Assembly: GCA_034433615.1 (NCBI GenBank)
Contig: DAOUAJ010000190.1
Span: forward strand, 1-6,378
DNA from: DAOUAJ01 sp034433615
GTDB lineage: Bacteria; Chloroflexota; Anaerolineae; DUEN01
DNA: 6,378 nucleotides
Reading direction: 5' to 3'
Shown here: positions 5,061 through 6,378 of the stretch, in pieces
Layout of the letters: every line of letters starts with the position of its first letter
How positions within the stretch are numbered: the first letter of the stretch is position 1
Program-made: the position numbers and the translations under genes
Notes under the pieces: generated by a model
Databases searched by the model: none
What the model was told of the DNA's origin: nothing
The model's input: the letters and a program-made list of their open reading frames with translations, nothing else

Positions 5061-5996
5061 GTGAAAAACATGGAAGCAACGCGGGCTTTCTTGCGGAAGT
5101 TAGGGCTGCCAGACGGTGACGCCCACGATCTTCCTGCATCCGACAAGCGGTTCCCTGACGGCGCGCAATACCGCGTGGAGATCCCTAGCGTCGAAGGGCC
5201 CAACGCGTTGCGCGCCGTGTTGGAAGAAGCCGCGCGGCACCCCATCTGTATCCACCGCATCTCGCAGGGGAGCGGGATCATGCTCCTGACCGACGAGGAG
5301 ATTCGGGAGATGGCGCGACTGGGCCGGGAGGCGCGCATGGAGGTCAGCCTCTTCGTTGGCCCGCGGGCGGCGTGGGACACCGGTGCGCAGGTGTGGACGC
5401 CGGCGGGCAAGGCACTGGCTGCCCGGTTGCGGGGCATGGACCAGCTCGTCTATGCTGTGGAGGACGTGCGTCGGGCGTGCGCGCTGGGGATTCGCGGCGT
5501 GCTGGTGGCAGACGAGGGGCTGCTTTATGTTCTGCATGAGATGAAACGCGCGGGCGAGTTGCCGGCCGATCTGGTGATCAAGGTCTCGGTGCAGATGGGC
5601 GCAGCCAATCCGGCCAGCATCCGGCTCATGGAGCAGTGGGGCGCGGGCACCTATAACATTCCGACTGACCTGTCGCTGGCGCAGATCGCCGCCATCCGCC
5701 AGACGATAGATATCCCCCTGGACGTGTACGTGGAGGTGCCGGACGACTTTGGCGGCTTCGTGCGCCACTACGAGATCCCCGAGTTGGTGCGGGTGGCCGC
5801 ACCGATCTACCTCAAGTTCGGCCTGCGTAACGCCCCCAACATCTATCCCAGCGGCACACACCTGGAGGCGACGGCGGTGGCGTTAACGCGGGAGCGGGTG
5901 CGCCGTGCCGCGCTGGGGCTACGCCTGTTACGCCAGTACATGCCGGAGGCAATCCAGTCAGAGTTGGGTGCGGCTGGGCTGGCGGTTCCAGTGTGA
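5061..5996 (+). CDS. U32 peptidase-like TIM-barrel protein of unknown function
   Basis: The 311-residue protein (GTG start) matches, from memory, a highly conserved bacterial family commonly labelled U32 family peptidase; I could not run a search. Conserved-looking blocks are FPDGAQYRVEIPSVEG (31-46), HRISQGSGIMLL (65-76), SLFVGPRAAWDTGAQ (96-110), VLVADEGLL (147-155), KVSVQMGAANPASIR (174-188), NIPTDL (199-204), DVYVEVPDDFGGFVRHYE (221-238) and KFGLRNAPNIYPSGTH (252-267). The alternating strand and helix rhythm fits a TIM barrel, with acidic and His residues at strand ends. Only two cysteines are visible (about 63 and 140). The Cys-rich signature of classical U32 peptidases is absent, so protease activity should not be assumed. 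There is no signal peptide or membrane helix, so it is cytoplasmic. It has its own near-consensus promoter and diverges from the atp operon. An ATG start at 5070 is the alternative. Confidence 0.75.
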   Translation: MKNMEATRAFLRKLGLPDGDAHDLPASDKRFPDGAQYRVEIPSVEGPNALRAVLEEAARHPICIHRISQGSGIMLLTDEEIREMARLGREARMEVSLFVGPRAAWDTGAQVWTPAGKALAARLRGMDQLVYAVEDVRRACALGIRGVLVADEGLLYVLHEMKRAGELPADLVIKVSVQMGAANPASIRLMEQWGAGTYNIPTDLSLAQIAAIRQTIDIPLDVYVEVPDDFGGFVRHYEIPELVRVAAPIYLKFGLRNAPNIYPSGTHLEATAVALTRERVRRAALGLRLLRQYMPEAIQSELGAAGLAVPV

Positions 5997-6084
5997 ACTT
6001 CCAAGGCGCCGGTCATCCACTTTGGGAAAGTTCTCTCGGCCGCATAGTGCGCATGGCTCCACGGAGCAAACTGGAAAGATGAGA

Positions 6085-6378
6085 TCAATTAAGCCGCCGC
6101 CAGATCCGAAGTGCAATCACCGCCAGGGCGATGGCCCCGAAGAATGAACCCCCGGCCAGATAAAGCATCATATCCGCCGTCCGTGGAGCAAAGCGGCGCG
6201 GCTGTGGTGTAGCCGTCGGCGAGATCGGGCGCGTGAGTTCGACCAGTGTCCCTGACGCGGAAGACGCCGGAGTCTCTGGCAAAGGCTCTGGCGTTGTCGT
6301 CGGAGCTACTTCCAGAGGCACCGACGTCTCGATCGGCGGTGTGATGGGTGAGATAGGCGTAGCCTGAGGAGAGGGGGA
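6085..6378 (-). CDS. C-terminal part of a Pro/Ser/Thr-rich protein with a terminal membrane anchor (cut by right edge)
   Basis: The frame is open from the right edge of the window to the TGA at 6085-6087, giving at least 97 residues. An internal GTG at 6319-6321 is a possible start, but the same low-complexity composition continues upstream of it (SPSPQATPISPITPPIETS). The visible piece is therefore more likely the tail of a larger exported protein. The first ~65 residues are dominated by Pro, Thr, Ser, Ala and Glu, as in an extended wall or surface linker. One hydrophobic helix follows (MLYLAGGSFFGAIALAVIAL), then the basic end RIWRRLN, which fits a C-terminal anchor with a cytoplasmic positive tail. 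No LPXTG sorting motif is present. The ectodomain and function are unknown. It converges on the U32-like gene across an 88-base gap in which no clear terminator is seen. Confidence 0.65.
   Translation of the reverse strand, partial: SPSPQATPISPITPPIETSVPLEVAPTTTPEPLPETPASSASGTLVELTRPISPTATPQPRRFAPRTADMMLYLAGGSFFGAIALAVIALRIWRRLN

Noticed and set aside
5100..5861. 253-residue open frame on the minus strand, antisense to the U32-like gene
   Set aside because: It is a GC-rich codon shadow: His/Arg/Leu-rich with no recognisable motif, lying wholly within a well-supported gene.
5997..6084. Search for a terminator between the converging genes, including ACTTTGGGAAAGT at 6019-6031 and GCTC-CACG-GAGC at 6051-6062
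   Set aside because: Stems are only 4-5 bp and no U-tract follows on either strand, so no intrinsic terminator can be called.
5843..6088. 81-residue minus-strand frame in the convergent gap and the end of the U32-like gene
   Set aside because: It overlaps the U32-like C-terminus for most of its length, has no ribosome site and no recognisable fold.

Overview
The window is dominated by the promoter-proximal part of a bacterial F-type ATP synthase operon, read leftward on the minus strand in the order atpZ - atpB (a) - atpE (c) - atpF (b) - atpH (delta) - atpA (alpha) - atpG (gamma, cut by the left edge). atpD and atpC would be expected beyond the left edge, but they are not visible here. The protein style suggests a member of the Chloroflexota, perhaps Anaerolineae or Caldilineae. 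The clues are a 315-residue subunit a with a long loop before the RAxxxDLN motif, a single b subunit, a 70-residue c subunit, GC-rich codons and frequent GTG starts. That assignment is inference from sequence feel, not a search result.

Right of the operon, a 330-base gap (4731-5060) holds two divergent sigma70-type promoters, each with an ideal 17-base spacer. One faces left into the atp operon. The other faces right into a 311-residue protein resembling proteins commonly annotated as U32 peptidase-like. This protein lacks the cysteine signature of classical U32 peptidases, so its function is open. At the right end, converging on it, is the C-terminal piece of a Pro/Ser/Thr-rich protein with a terminal membrane anchor.

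The atp genes supply both motor halves. Subunits a, b and c form the membrane Fo sector. Delta and b form the stator link, and alpha and gamma belong to the F1 catalytic head and rotor. Most junctions are tight: atpZ/atpB overlap by 1 base, atpF/atpH overlap by 4, atpA/atpG are 7 bases apart and atpH/atpA are 33 apart. The exception is atpE, which is set apart on both sides by unusual repeat-rich structured sequence. Upstream, tandem heptamers encode the tail of AtpB and fold back around its stop codon. Downstream, a 184-base gap contains a nested three-tier inverted repeat. Because the c subunit is needed in many copies per enzyme, these flanks are the most interesting part of the window and could be RNA processing, stability or translation elements.

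I found no RNA gene, insertion sequence, CRISPR array or evident new multi-gene system. All the genes are housekeeping or conserved, except the right-edge fragment, which I cannot assign.
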